From contig NZ_JAKZLF010000033.1 in assembly GCF_022808855.1 (NCBI RefSeq), positions 1-56,787 of the forward strand: a DNA stretch of 56,787 nt, written 5' to 3'. Position 1 is the stretch's first letter. Every line of letters begins with the position of its first letter. This document shows, piece after piece, positions 6,984 to 14,374 of this stretch. The notes beneath the pieces were generated by a model. That model ran no database searches. It was not told where the DNA came from and saw only the letters and a list, made by a program, of their open reading frames with translations. The stretch is from Anaeromyxobacter soli. Its GTDB lineage: Bacteria; Myxococcota; Myxococcia; Myxococcales; Anaeromyxobacteraceae. The translations under genes and the position numbers were made by a program.

Positions 6984-7442
6984 ATGGCAACACCGCGCCG
7001 GACGACGCCCGGGGCCGCCTTGTTCGGCCTCATCCTGGTCGCCGAGGCGACGACGTTCCTCGTCTTCGCCGCTGCCCACCACGGGCACCCGCTCGCGCTC
7101 GGCGCCCTCCGGATCGAGGAGCCGCCCATCCCCCTCGCCACCGTCGTCGAGGGGCTCTGCGGCCTCGTCCTCCTGTGGGCGGGCTACTCGCTGCTCGCGG
7201 GCTCGTGGCGCTGCTGGCGCGCCGCCGTGTCCGCGCAGCTCGTCGCGCTCACCGGCGCGCTCGCAGGATTCGGGGCGCTCGCGCTCGGGCTCGCGCCGCG
7301 CACCCCCATCAACGACGCGTATCTCCGCGGGATGCTCGTGCTCCTCGCCGCGGGCCTCGCGCTCTCGCTCGCGCAGCTGTGGCGTGCGCGCGCGCGGAGG
7401 CGGTCCGCGGCCTTTCTCCGCTGGCGCGGCGCGACCGGCTGA
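6984..7442 (+). CDS. Four-helix integral membrane protein, unknown function
   Basis: A 152-residue protein with four predicted membrane helices (about 10-30, 50-72, 78-105 and 112-130) and an arginine-rich C-terminal tail. The first helix contains LILVAEATTFLVFAAAHHG. GGAGGAGGG lies just before the ATG and supports the start. No family was recognised. It may face the divergent membrane gene at 6828, but no shared function can be shown. Confidence 0.65.
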   Translation: MATPRRTTPGAALFGLILVAEATTFLVFAAAHHGHPLALGALRIEEPPIPLATVVEGLCGLVLLWAGYSLLAGSWRCWRAAVSAQLVALTGALAGFGALALGLAPRTPINDAYLRGMLVLLAAGLALSLAQLWRARARRRSAAFLRWRGATG

Positions 7443-7451
7443 GCCGACCCC

Positions 7452-7475
7452 GTAGGCGGCGCGCTGCCGCGCTAC
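7452..7475. terminator. Stem-loop between convergent genes
   Basis: GTAG-GCGGC and GCCGC-(G)-CTAC form a nine-pair stem with one bulged base and a 5-nt loop. It overlaps the stop codon of the minus-strand lipoprotein gene and lies ten bases after the plus-strand stop. It is a likely bidirectional terminator, without a T-tract. Confidence 0.45.
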
Positions 7476-7657
7476 CGGTCGTGCCCCTTGCCCTTGGAGT
7501 GGCAGCGGCCGTCGCTCCAGCGGTGACCGGGCGGGCAGCTCTTCGCGGGCGCAGCCACGGCGCCGCTGCTGGACCGGCGGTAGACCGGGCCGCCGTGGAC
7601 GATGCAGCCGGTTCCGAGGAGCGCGACGGCCATGACGGAGGCGACGAGGGTCTTCAT
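7472..7657 (-). CDS. Small lipoprotein
   Basis: A 61-residue protein. The signal sequence MKTLVASVMAVALLGTGC ends in a lipobox with Cys18 as lipidation site. The mature part is only 43 residues. It contains CPPGHRWSDGRCHSKGKGHDR, with two cysteines spaced as in other short secreted proteins that carry this PPGHxWSDGxCH pattern in myxobacterial and proteobacterial genomes. The ATG at 7657 has a GGAG upstream; longer in-frame extensions destroy the signal peptide. The function is unknown. Confidence 0.65.
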   Translation of the reverse strand: MKTLVASVMAVALLGTGCIVHGGPVYRRSSSGAVAAPAKSCPPGHRWSDGRCHSKGKGHDR

Positions 7658-7827
7658 GCGGGCTCCGGAGCCCTTCCCGGGCGAGGAACGAGGACGCGGC
7701 TGCACCGTGAGGCGGGCAGCCGGGCCGGGAACCTCGCACGGGCGGCCGAGGAGCCACAAGGGCGCGCGAGTGCGCCGAGGCGCGGCCGGGTAGGGCGCGG
7801 TCGGACCCCGGGCGCGGGCGCGCGACG

Positions 7828-8625
7828 CTACTGCGCGGCTTCCGGCTGGAGCTCGCGACCGACCTCCTCTACGCCCTCGCCGATCCGCTGCTGAGCGCGC
7901 CGGGCCGCGCGCACGCCGCGCCGTATCCGCCGCTCGACCGCCTCGGGCTGCACCTCCGCCCGCGCCTCCTCGAGCCTGCGCGTGAGGCGCCCGCGCGCGC
8001 GGCGCACCGCGTCCTCGCCACGGCGGAGCGCCGAGTCCACGAGCTGCCGGCTCATGTCCACCGCCATGTCGACGAGCTGGGCCAGGCCGTCGCGGCTGCG
8101 GTCGAGGGCGCCGGCGGCGAGCCCTGCGAACATGGCGCCGGGCGGCTCGTCCGGCGCGAAGGGATGGGGCCGCGTCGGAGCGATCCGCTTCGCGCGCTCG
8201 AGCGCGGCGCCGAGCTCTCGCAGCTCCTCCGTCGTGTAGGCGCGCTCCATCGCAGGAAGGAGGTCGCGCTCCTCCTCCTCGACGTGGTGGCGCACGCTCG
8301 CGATGAGCACGCGGACCTTGGCGTCGAAGCGAGGGTCGGTCGCCCGCAGGGTGCGGATCTCGGTGAGCGCGAGCTTCGCGACGTGGTGCTCCTCGAGGGC
8401 GACGAGGACCGCCGGCTCCTTGGACGCGCCGTCGACCACCTGCCGCACGCGCGGGTAGACGAGCTGCTCCTCTATCGAGGCGTGGATCGAGAGCTCGCGG
8501 ACGATCCTCGCGGCGAGGTCCTCCCGGTGCGTGGCGCTCCGGGAGCGCTCGAAGGCCTGGAAGAGCTCCTCGACCTCACGGTGATCGTCCTCGAGCACGG
8601 CTACGGCGTCGCGTGGCGTGGGCAT
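7828..8625 (-). CDS. Hemerythrin HHE-domain protein
   Basis: A 265-residue protein. The first 140 residues are a hemerythrin-type four-helix bundle with the expected metal ligands: EDDHREVEELF, HASIEEQLVYP, LEEHHVAKLAL and RHHVEEEERDLLP. Such domains bind a diiron centre for oxygen, NO or oxidant sensing or storage. After a proline-rich linker (TRPHPFAPDEPPG) comes a helical, strongly charged C-terminal region (about 160-265) of amphipathic heptad-like helices with many Arg and Glu, possibly a coiled coil. That tail is not part of the standard family and has no known function. The ATG at 8625 matches the homology start. It is probably cytoplasmic and related to oxidative or nitrosative stress. 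Confidence 0.85.
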   Translation of the reverse strand: MPTPRDAVAVLEDDHREVEELFQAFERSRSATHREDLAARIVRELSIHASIEEQLVYPRVRQVVDGASKEPAVLVALEEHHVAKLALTEIRTLRATDPRFDAKVRVLIASVRHHVEEEERDLLPAMERAYTTEELRELGAALERAKRIAPTRPHPFAPDEPPGAMFAGLAAGALDRSRDGLAQLVDMAVDMSRQLVDSALRRGEDAVRRARGRLTRRLEEARAEVQPEAVERRIRRGVRAARRAQQRIGEGVEEVGRELQPEAAQ

Positions 8626-8760
8626 GGCGCGAATGTCCGCACCTCGCCCGGCGGACGCAACGCGTCATCCGCGTCGCGCATGCCCCCGTGTCACCCGGAC
8701 GGCGTCCGTAGATCCTTTCGCCCGCTCGTCCGTTCACCTCGCGAGAGAGAGGAGCCGACC

Positions 8761-9675
8761 ATGCACGTCCGTGTACACGTCCTCGCCGCTGCCTTTGCCC
8801 TGCTGTGCGCAGTTCCCGGCGCCCGCGCCACCGCCCGTCCGCCGGAGCGGCCCGCGCAGGCCGGGCCCTACTCCATCCAGCTCACCGACGAGGAGGGCAG
8901 GGCGCTGCCGACCTTCTCCCACCGCGGGCGCACCTACGTCCTCGGCTCGCTCGGCGGGAGGTACCTCGTGCGTGTGCGGAACGACTCCGGCCGCCGCGTG
9001 GAGGTGGTCGTGTCGGTCGACGGCCGCGACGTGATCGACGGACGTCCCGCGACGTGGACGAAGCGGGGGTACCTCGTGGAGGGCTGGTCCGAGGTGGCCA
9101 TCGACGGGTTCCGGACGAGCCGCGAGTCCGTCGCGGCGTTCCGCTTCTCGAGCGTGCCGCGCTCGTACGCGGCGCTCACCGGCGATGCGCGCGACGTCGG
9201 CGTCGTCGGGGTGGCGGTCTTCCCCGAGCGCGAGCTCCGCCCCGTCGCGCCGCTCCGCCGCGCCGAGCCGCTCGAGGACGAGGGCCGCGCCGGCGCTTCC
9301 CCGGAGTCGCGCCGGTCCGCGCCGGCCGGCGAGGCGCACGCGGACGCCGCCCCGGCGCCGCAGGCCTCCGCCGGCGCGCGAGCGCTCGCGCCGGAGCCGT
9401 CCCCCGGTGCGCGCGCGACGGCGCGGCCGGGGCTCGGCACGGAGTTCGCGGAGGAGCACGCCTCCCACGTGCGCACGGTCCGCTTCGAGCGCGCGAGCGC
9501 GAAGCCCGAGGCGGTGCTCGCCCTCCGCTACGACGATCGCGAGGGGCTCGCGGCGCTCGGGATCGACGTGGACGGCCGCTGGGCGGCGCGGCGCGAGGCC
9601 TGGCTGCGCGAGACCGCCGAGCCGTTCCGCGAGCGCGGCTACGCCGAGCCGCCTCCCGGCTGGCGCGGGCGATAG
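8761..9675 (+). CDS. Secreted protein with conserved N-terminal beta domain, unknown function
   Basis: A 304-residue protein. The signal peptide (about 1-21, ending GARA) is followed by a beta-rich domain (about 28-150: YSIQLTDEEGRALPTF, GRYLVRVRNDSGRRVEVVVS, RGYLVEGWSEVAIDGFR), then a low-complexity Ala/Pro/Arg linker (about 165-220). The C-terminal region (about 225-300) carries TVRFERASAKPEAVLALRYD, LAALGIDVDGRWA and PFRERGYAEPPPGW. The overall pattern resembles envelope proteins found in many proteobacteria that lack an assigned role. The start is supported by GAGAGAGAGGAG before the ATG. Its partner or substrate is unknown. Confidence 0.65.
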   Translation: MHVRVHVLAAAFALLCAVPGARATARPPERPAQAGPYSIQLTDEEGRALPTFSHRGRTYVLGSLGGRYLVRVRNDSGRRVEVVVSVDGRDVIDGRPATWTKRGYLVEGWSEVAIDGFRTSRESVAAFRFSSVPRSYAALTGDARDVGVVGVAVFPERELRPVAPLRRAEPLEDEGRAGASPESRRSAPAGEAHADAAPAPQASAGARALAPEPSPGARATARPGLGTEFAEEHASHVRTVRFERASAKPEAVLALRYDDREGLAALGIDVDGRWAARREAWLRETAEPFRERGYAEPPPGWRGR

Positions 9676-9789
9676 CGGGTAGGTCTGGACCGCCCGGCCC
9701 GTCCGGGCGGCCCAGCTCCGCTGTGGGGGCCGGTGCGCGGGGGACGCAAAGTCGATCATGCCGATAGGGGCGTGTAGATTGCGGCTCTC

Positions 9790-9815
9790 TGCCGCACGGC
9801 CGTTCGCGTGCGGCA
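9790..9815 (+). promoter_or_regulatory. 5' leader stem-loop next to ribosome binding site
   Basis: TGCCGCACG (9790-9798) and CGTGCGGCA (9807-9815) make a perfect 9-bp stem with an 8-nt loop. It ends just before AAAAGGGAG, the ribosome binding site of the gene at 9829. A TAGATT hexamer at 9775-9780 could be the -10 box, which would put the hairpin at the very 5' end of the mRNA, where it could stabilise the transcript or control translation. Confidence 0.5.
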
Positions 9816-9828
9816 AAAGGGAGCCTCC

Positions 9829-10560
9829 ATGACGCAACCGTCCCGCCGCCTCGATCGTGCTCGCACGAACGTCTTCGCCCGCCGGTTCCTCGCGGCCGCC
9901 ACGCTCCTCGCGATGGGCCCGCTCGGCGTCCGCGCGGAGCCGTCGACGGCCGCGGCGGTCGCGGCCGCTCCCGAGGCGCCGGCCGCCGAGGCCCAGCCCA
10001 TCGTGCTCCCCGCCCCGAAGAGCTTCGCGGCCGCCGTGAAGCTCGTCGAGGACGCCGCGGGCGTGAAGGGCGGCCAGATCGACAGCGAGGTCAAGCCGAT
10101 CCCGCTCTCCGAGGGCCGTGCCTTCGCGGTCGACACCCGCACCGCGGAGCGGCTGCTCGCGGGCAGCCACACGACGTTCCGCAAGGCCGGGGTCTACCTG
10201 TTCCGCTACGAGCGCAGCTTCGGCCTCGCTGGCGAGAAGGACCTCGTGGGCCTCCTCGCGACGGCCGACCCGAACGTCGTGATCCGCCGCATCGGCACGG
10301 CAGGCCCGAAGCGCGGGGTGACGAGCGAGCAGATCGTGGCGTGGCTCTCCACCCTGGAGCGGGACGAGGCGTTCGAGCTGTACGAGATCGGGGCGGACTA
10401 CGTCGCCGGGCGGTTCCAGCGGCAGCCGAAGGACCCGGAGAAGATCGCGCGCCGGGCGGCCGAGATCGCGCCCGACCTCGTCGCCGGGCACTCGAACCCG
10501 ATCGCCGGGCTCGCGGACCTCATCGGCAAGCACCGCACGCTGTACCTGATCTGGGAGTGA
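9829..10560 (+). CDS. Exported DUF4253-like protein
   Basis: A 243-residue protein. The N-terminus has Arg residues followed by a hydrophobic stretch (RRFLAAATLLAMGPLGVRAE), probably a signal peptide, then an Ala/Pro-rich linker to about residue 60. The C-terminal half resembles DUF4253 as I recall it: YLFRYERSFGL, DLVGLLATADPNVVIRRIGT, GVTSEQIVAWLSTLER, and a C-terminal TLYLIWE, where typical members end in LYLWWD. DUF4253 has no proven function. The ATG at 9829 is chosen because GGGAG is seven bases upstream, although a GTG 21 bases earlier is in frame. Fairly sure of the gene, less of the family. Confidence 0.6.
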   Translation: MTQPSRRLDRARTNVFARRFLAAATLLAMGPLGVRAEPSTAAAVAAAPEAPAAEAQPIVLPAPKSFAAAVKLVEDAAGVKGGQIDSEVKPIPLSEGRAFAVDTRTAERLLAGSHTTFRKAGVYLFRYERSFGLAGEKDLVGLLATADPNVVIRRIGTAGPKRGVTSEQIVAWLSTLERDEAFELYEIGADYVAGRFQRQPKDPEKIARRAAEIAPDLVAGHSNPIAGLADLIGKHRTLYLIWE

Positions 10561-10589
10561 GCCGCCGTCGCGCGCCGTAGGCGCCGCGC

Positions 10590-12083
10590 TCAGCCGAGCG
10601 CCGCGAGCTCCTTCTTCAGCACCTTCCCCATGGCGTTCCGCGGCAGGCTCTCGACGAGCCGCACCGCGCGCGGGCGCTTGTGGGGCGAGAGGAGCCGGGC
10701 GACGTGCTCGGCGAGCTCCTCCGGGCGCGGGGCCGCGCCCGGGGCGGGGACCACGAACGCCACGATCCGCTCGCCGAGATCCTCGTCGGCGACGCCGATC
10801 ACGGCCGCCTCCCGCACCGCGGGGTGCTCGAGCAGCGCCGCCTCCACCTCCCCGGCGCCGACCTTGTAGCCGCCGGTCTTGATGAGGTCGGTGGCGCGGC
10901 GGCCGACGATGCGCACCTCGCCGCCCGGCCCGATCGACGCGATGTCTCCCGTGTAGAAGAAGCCGTCCGCGTCCATCGCCGCGGCCGTCGCGTCCGGCCG
11001 GTTGAGGTAGCCCGCGAACACCGTCGGGCCCTTCACCGCCACCTCGCCGAGGACGTCGGGGCCCGGCTCGAGCGGGCGCCGCGCGTCGTCCACGAGGCGG
11101 AGGGTGACCCCGGGCAGCGGCGGCCCGACCGCGCCCGGCGTGCGCGGGCCGTCGTGGCGCGCGGCGGTGAGGATGAGCGTCTCGGTGAGGCCGTAGCGCT
11201 CGACGACGCGCTGCCCGAACAGCCGGAACAGGCGGTCGTTCTCGCGGACGGGCAGCGCCGCGGACCCCGAGACGAGGAGCCGCGCGCACCCGAGCCGCCG
11301 CGCCTCGTCTGGCCTCGCCTCGCAGTGCTCGGCGAGCCGGTGGTACATCGTGGGCACGGCGAAGAGCATCGTGCCGCCGCCCTCCATCGCCGCGCACACC
11401 CCCTCCGGCGTGAAGCGGGGGAGGAGCAGGATCGACGCCCCGACGCGCAGGGACCCGAGCACGCCGAGGACGAGGCCGTGCACGTGGAAGAGCGGCAGCG
11501 CGTGCACGAGCGCGTCGCGATCCGTCCACCCCCACGCCGACACGAGCGCGTCGAGGTCGAACGCGGCGTTCCGGTGCGTGATGATCGCGCCCTTCGGCTT
11601 GCCGGTGGTGCCCGACGTGTAGAGCACGAGGAGCGGGTCGTCCGGGCGGGGCGCCGGCGGCGAGGCGCCCGGGCCGTCGAGCGTGATCCCCCGGACGTCC
11701 GGCGTGCGCGCCCGGAAGGAGGCGGGGTCGGCCGCGAGGACGAGACGCGGCGCGGCGTCGGCGAGCACGTGGCCGAGCTCGCCCTCGCCGAGCGCCGGGT
11801 TGAGCGGCACCGTCGCCACCCCGGCGAGCGCGTCGCCGATGACGGCGGCGATCGTCGCGAGCTCGGGCGTCGCCCAGAGCGCGACGCGCTCGCCTGCGCG
11901 GACGCCGTCCTGGAGCAGGCGGGCCGCGTGGGCGCGCGCGGCGCGGTCGAGCTCGGCGTAGGAGACGTCGGCGCGACGCGGCGCGGCGCCGGCGCGCGTC
12001 ACGGCCGCCGGGCCGGCGCTCGCGATGACGCGCAGCGCCACGCGGCCGCCGCGCGCCGCGAGCTCGGGGAGGAGCGGGTGCAT
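10590..12083 (-). CDS. matB: Malonyl-CoA synthetase (acyl-CoA synthetase, ANL superfamily)
   Basis: A 497-residue ANL enzyme that activates malonate (or methylmalonate) to the CoA thioester with ATP. It has the phosphate-binding loop LYTSGTTGKPKGA (154-166), the A5 motif ERYGLTETL (295-303), YTGD (377-380), the hinge/A8 region GRRATDLIKTGGYKVGAGEVE (394-414; read as GRRATDL plus IKTGGYKVGAGEVE) and the A10 lysine in NAMGKVLKKEL (K487). FAVPTMYHRLAE, VSGSAALPV and LIKTGGYKVGAGEVE closely match Streptomyces MatB, so malonate specificity is likely, and the divergent malonate decarboxylase operon supports it. The ATG at 12083 matches the homology start, and longer in-frame extensions have no homology. 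Cytoplasmic. It offers a route from malonate to malonyl-CoA beside decarboxylation. Confidence 0.88.
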   Translation of the reverse strand: MHPLLPELAARGGRVALRVIASAGPAAVTRAGAAPRRADVSYAELDRAARAHAARLLQDGVRAGERVALWATPELATIAAVIGDALAGVATVPLNPALGEGELGHVLADAAPRLVLAADPASFRARTPDVRGITLDGPGASPPAPRPDDPLLVLYTSGTTGKPKGAIITHRNAAFDLDALVSAWGWTDRDALVHALPLFHVHGLVLGVLGSLRVGASILLLPRFTPEGVCAAMEGGGTMLFAVPTMYHRLAEHCEARPDEARRLGCARLLVSGSAALPVRENDRLFRLFGQRVVERYGLTETLILTAARHDGPRTPGAVGPPLPGVTLRLVDDARRPLEPGPDVLGEVAVKGPTVFAGYLNRPDATAAAMDADGFFYTGDIASIGPGGEVRIVGRRATDLIKTGGYKVGAGEVEAALLEHPAVREAAVIGVADEDLGERIVAFVVPAPGAAPRPEELAEHVARLLSPHKRPRAVRLVESLPRNAMGKVLKKELAALG

Positions 12084-12177
12084 GTCCCCGGAGTGTAAGG
12101 CCCGTCGCCGCGGGCCCGGGTCTCCGTTGGGGCCCAGGTGGATCTTCGCGTTGCGCCGGGACCATCGTGTCGCGAAG

Positions 12178-12196
12178 CCGTAATCCATAATTACGG
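12178..12196. promoter_or_regulatory. AT-rich 19-bp palindrome in divergent malonate promoter region
   Basis: CCGTAAT (12178-12184) and ATTACGG (12190-12196) are perfect inverted copies separated by CCATA. The site lies between matB and the transporter/mdc operon, 32 bp before the first start codon of the latter. It overlaps a -10-like CATAAT (12186-12191) and is an AT-rich island in very GC-rich DNA. Most likely it is an operator for the GntR regulator encoded in the operon. The half-site spacing is wider than the usual GntR TnGTnnnACnA site, so the regulator is an inference. Confidence 0.6.
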
Positions 12197-12228
12197 AGAC
12201 GCAGCTCTCCTTCGCCCTGGAGGCGCTC

Positions 12229-13494
12229 ATGAGCACTCGCAACCCCCGCCGGCCGTACGCCCCGCTGCTCCTCGCGCTGGCCGCGCTCGCCGCGGCCGCC
12301 GCCCTCCCCGGCGCCGCGGCCGCCGCCGACAAGGACAAGATCCTGATCGGCGCGACGCTGCCGCTCACCGGCGCGGAGGCCCGCGTCGGCGGGTTCTTCA
12401 AGGAGGGCTACGACCTCGCGTTCGAGCAGGTGAGCAAGGCCGGCGGCCTCGAGGTCGGCGGCAAGAAGCTGCCGGTGCAGTTCCTCCTCCTCGACGACAC
12501 GAGCACGCAGGCGTCGGCGGTGAGCCTCGCCGACCGGCTCGTGAACAGCGACCGGGTCGACTTCCTCCTGGGCACCTACGCGAGCCACCTCGTGGAGGCG
12601 CAGAGCACGGTCGCCGAGCAGAACCGCGTGCCGTACGTGAACGGCGGCGGCGGCGCGACCAAGATCTACAAGCGCAAGTTCAAGTACCTCTTCGGCCTCA
12701 TCTCCCCCGTCGAGCTGCTCGGCGGGACGCTCATGCAGTGGATGGACGAGCAGCAGAAGGCCGGCAAGCTGCCGAAGCCCGCGAAGATCGCGCTCCTGTG
12801 GGAGAACACCGCGCACGGCAAGGACTTCCGCAAGGGCGTCTCCGACTTCGCCGGGAAGAGCGGCGGCGCGTACCAGGTCGTGGTCGACGAGTCGTTCGAG
12901 CTCAACGCGCGCGACTTCGGGGCGCTCCTCGGGAAGGTGAAGGCCGCGAACGTGGACCTGTTCCTCGTGGACGCCCACCTGCCCGACTACATCACCATGC
13001 ACCGTCAGTACGTGGCGAACGGGATGTGCCACAAGGTCGTGAGCTACGGCGCGCGCGGCGGCGAGAAGGACGCGGTGAAGGCGCTCGGGCAGGAAAACGT
13101 GAACTACGTCCTCTCCGGCGTCTGGTGGAACGCGCAGCTCGGGACGAAGCCCGGCCCCTCGCAGGAGTTCGTGAAGGCGTTCAAGGCGAAGTACGGCGGC
13201 CGCGAGCCGGAGTGGTTCCAGGCGCTCGCGTACGAGAGCGCGCGTGCCCTGTTCACCGCCATCCAGCAGGCGGGCAAGGTCGACCGGGAGGCGGTGCGCG
13301 CCAAGCTCGCGTCGATGAAGATGCCGTCGCTCCTGCCCGGCGGGACCCTCGAGTTCAAGGCCGAGTTCGGGCAGCAGGCGCAGAACTCGTTCGTGGTGCA
13401 GCAGAACCAGCCGGACGGCACCTCGCCCATCATCTTCCCGAAGGACGTGGCGAGCGCCGCCGGCGTCGCCCCGAACCCGCGCTGCGCGAAGTGA
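12229..13494 (+). CDS. ABC transporter substrate-binding protein, LivJ-type, probably for malonate
   Basis: A 421-residue periplasmic binding protein of the branched-chain amino acid/amide family (type I fold). The signal peptide covers about 1-33 (ends AAAAA before DKDK). The mature start KILIGATLPLTGAEARVGGFFKEGYDLAFEQVSKAGG is the classical LivJ opening (read as KILIGATLPLTG and YDLAFEQVSKAGG). Later marks are DDTSTQASAVSLADRLV, FLLGTYASHLV and ALAYESARAL. It is the first gene of a co-oriented unit with permeases, ATPases, a GntR regulator and malonate decarboxylase, so malonate is the most likely ligand; none of the genes suggests amino acid use. The start is backed by CTGGAGG before the ATG. 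Expression is probably controlled at the palindrome just upstream. Confidence 0.85.
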   Translation: MSTRNPRRPYAPLLLALAALAAAAALPGAAAAADKDKILIGATLPLTGAEARVGGFFKEGYDLAFEQVSKAGGLEVGGKKLPVQFLLLDDTSTQASAVSLADRLVNSDRVDFLLGTYASHLVEAQSTVAEQNRVPYVNGGGGATKIYKRKFKYLFGLISPVELLGGTLMQWMDEQQKAGKLPKPAKIALLWENTAHGKDFRKGVSDFAGKSGGAYQVVVDESFELNARDFGALLGKVKAANVDLFLVDAHLPDYITMHRQYVANGMCHKVVSYGARGGEKDAVKALGQENVNYVLSGVWWNAQLGTKPGPSQEFVKAFKAKYGGREPEWFQALAYESARALFTAIQQAGKVDREAVRAKLASMKMPSLLPGGTLEFKAEFGQQAQNSFVVQQNQPDGTSPIIFPKDVASAAGVAPNPRCAK

Positions 13495-13498
13495 TCCC

Positions 13499-14374
13499 GT
13501 GGACCGCTTCGTCGACCTCGCCGTCTCCGCGGTGCTGCTCGCCGGGCTCTACGCCACCATGGCGTACGGGCTCGGCCTCATCTACGGCGTGCTCCGCGTG
13601 GTGAACCTCGCCCATGGCGGGGTCATCATGGCCGGCGCCTACCTGGGCTGGATCCTCCACGGGTGGCTGGGGCTCGACCCCTACCTGGCCATCCCGCTCG
13701 TCGTGGGCGTCACGTTCCTGCTCGGCGTCCTCACCTACCGGGTGCTCGTGCGCCACCTGCCGCGCGGCGCCGCGGGCGGGCCCGCCTCGCTCCTGCTCCT
13801 CTTCGGCGTGTGGCTCGTCCTCCGCAACGCGGCGTACCTGCTCTTCAGCGGGAACGACCAGACCATCCGGACGGCCTACTCGACGCGGGCGATCCCGCTC
13901 CTCGGCTCGTACGTCTCGGTGAACCGCCTCGCGGTGCTCGCGATCGCGGTCGTCACCCCGGCGGCGCTGCAGCTCCTGCTCAAGCGGACGTACCTCGGCC
14001 GCGCCATCCGCGCCGTGGCGCAGAACGCGGACAGCTGCACGCTCGTGGGGATCGACGTGGAGCGCATCTACACGATCACCTTCGGGCTCGGCACGGCCCT
14101 CGCCGGGCTCGCGGGGCTCCTCTCCGCGACGATCTTCTCGTTCAACCCCGGGTTCGGGTCCGGCGAGCTCCTCAAGTCGTTCGTGGTGGTGGTGCTCGGC
14201 GGCCTGGGCAGCGTGTTCGGGACCGGGATCGCGGCCCTCGTCCTCGCGGTGGTCGAGGTGTTCGCGATCCTCGTGCTCCCCTCCTACCTCACGGCGGCGG
14301 TCGGCTTCGTCATGCTCGTGCTCGTCCTCGTGTTCCGGCCGGGCGGGCTCTTCGGCCAGCGGGTGCTCGGATGA
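13499..14374 (+). CDS. ABC transporter permease, LivH-type
   Basis: A 291-residue inner-membrane permease with about eight membrane helices. Family marks are the N-terminal GLGLIYGVLRVVNLAHGGVIMAGAYLG region (read as LIYGVLRVVNLAHG), the cytoplasmic loop RAVAQNADSCTLVGIDVERIY (read as AVAQNADSCTLVGID), which is the EAA-like contact with the ATPases, and GGLGSVFGTGIAALVLAVVE near the C-terminus (GGLGSVFGT). It starts with GTG four bases after the stop of the binding protein gene and overlaps the next permease by ATGA. It forms the channel with the LivM-type protein. Confidence 0.88.
   Translation: MDRFVDLAVSAVLLAGLYATMAYGLGLIYGVLRVVNLAHGGVIMAGAYLGWILHGWLGLDPYLAIPLVVGVTFLLGVLTYRVLVRHLPRGAAGGPASLLLLFGVWLVLRNAAYLLFSGNDQTIRTAYSTRAIPLLGSYVSVNRLAVLAIAVVTPAALQLLLKRTYLGRAIRAVAQNADSCTLVGIDVERIYTITFGLGTALAGLAGLLSATIFSFNPGFGSGELLKSFVVVVLGGLGSVFGTGIAALVLAVVEVFAILVLPSYLTAAVGFVMLVLVLVFRPGGLFGQRVLG

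Noticed and set aside
12178-12196. Palindrome as transcription terminator
   Set aside because: Both flanking genes are transcribed away from it, so there is no upstream transcript to end. It is AT-rich and lies at promoter distance.
8734-13032. Minus-strand open frame of 1432 codons
   Set aside because: It is antisense to several clear genes and contains no domains, only Arg/Ala/Pro-rich sequence from GC-biased codons. Only shorter real genes (matB in another frame) exist on this strand.
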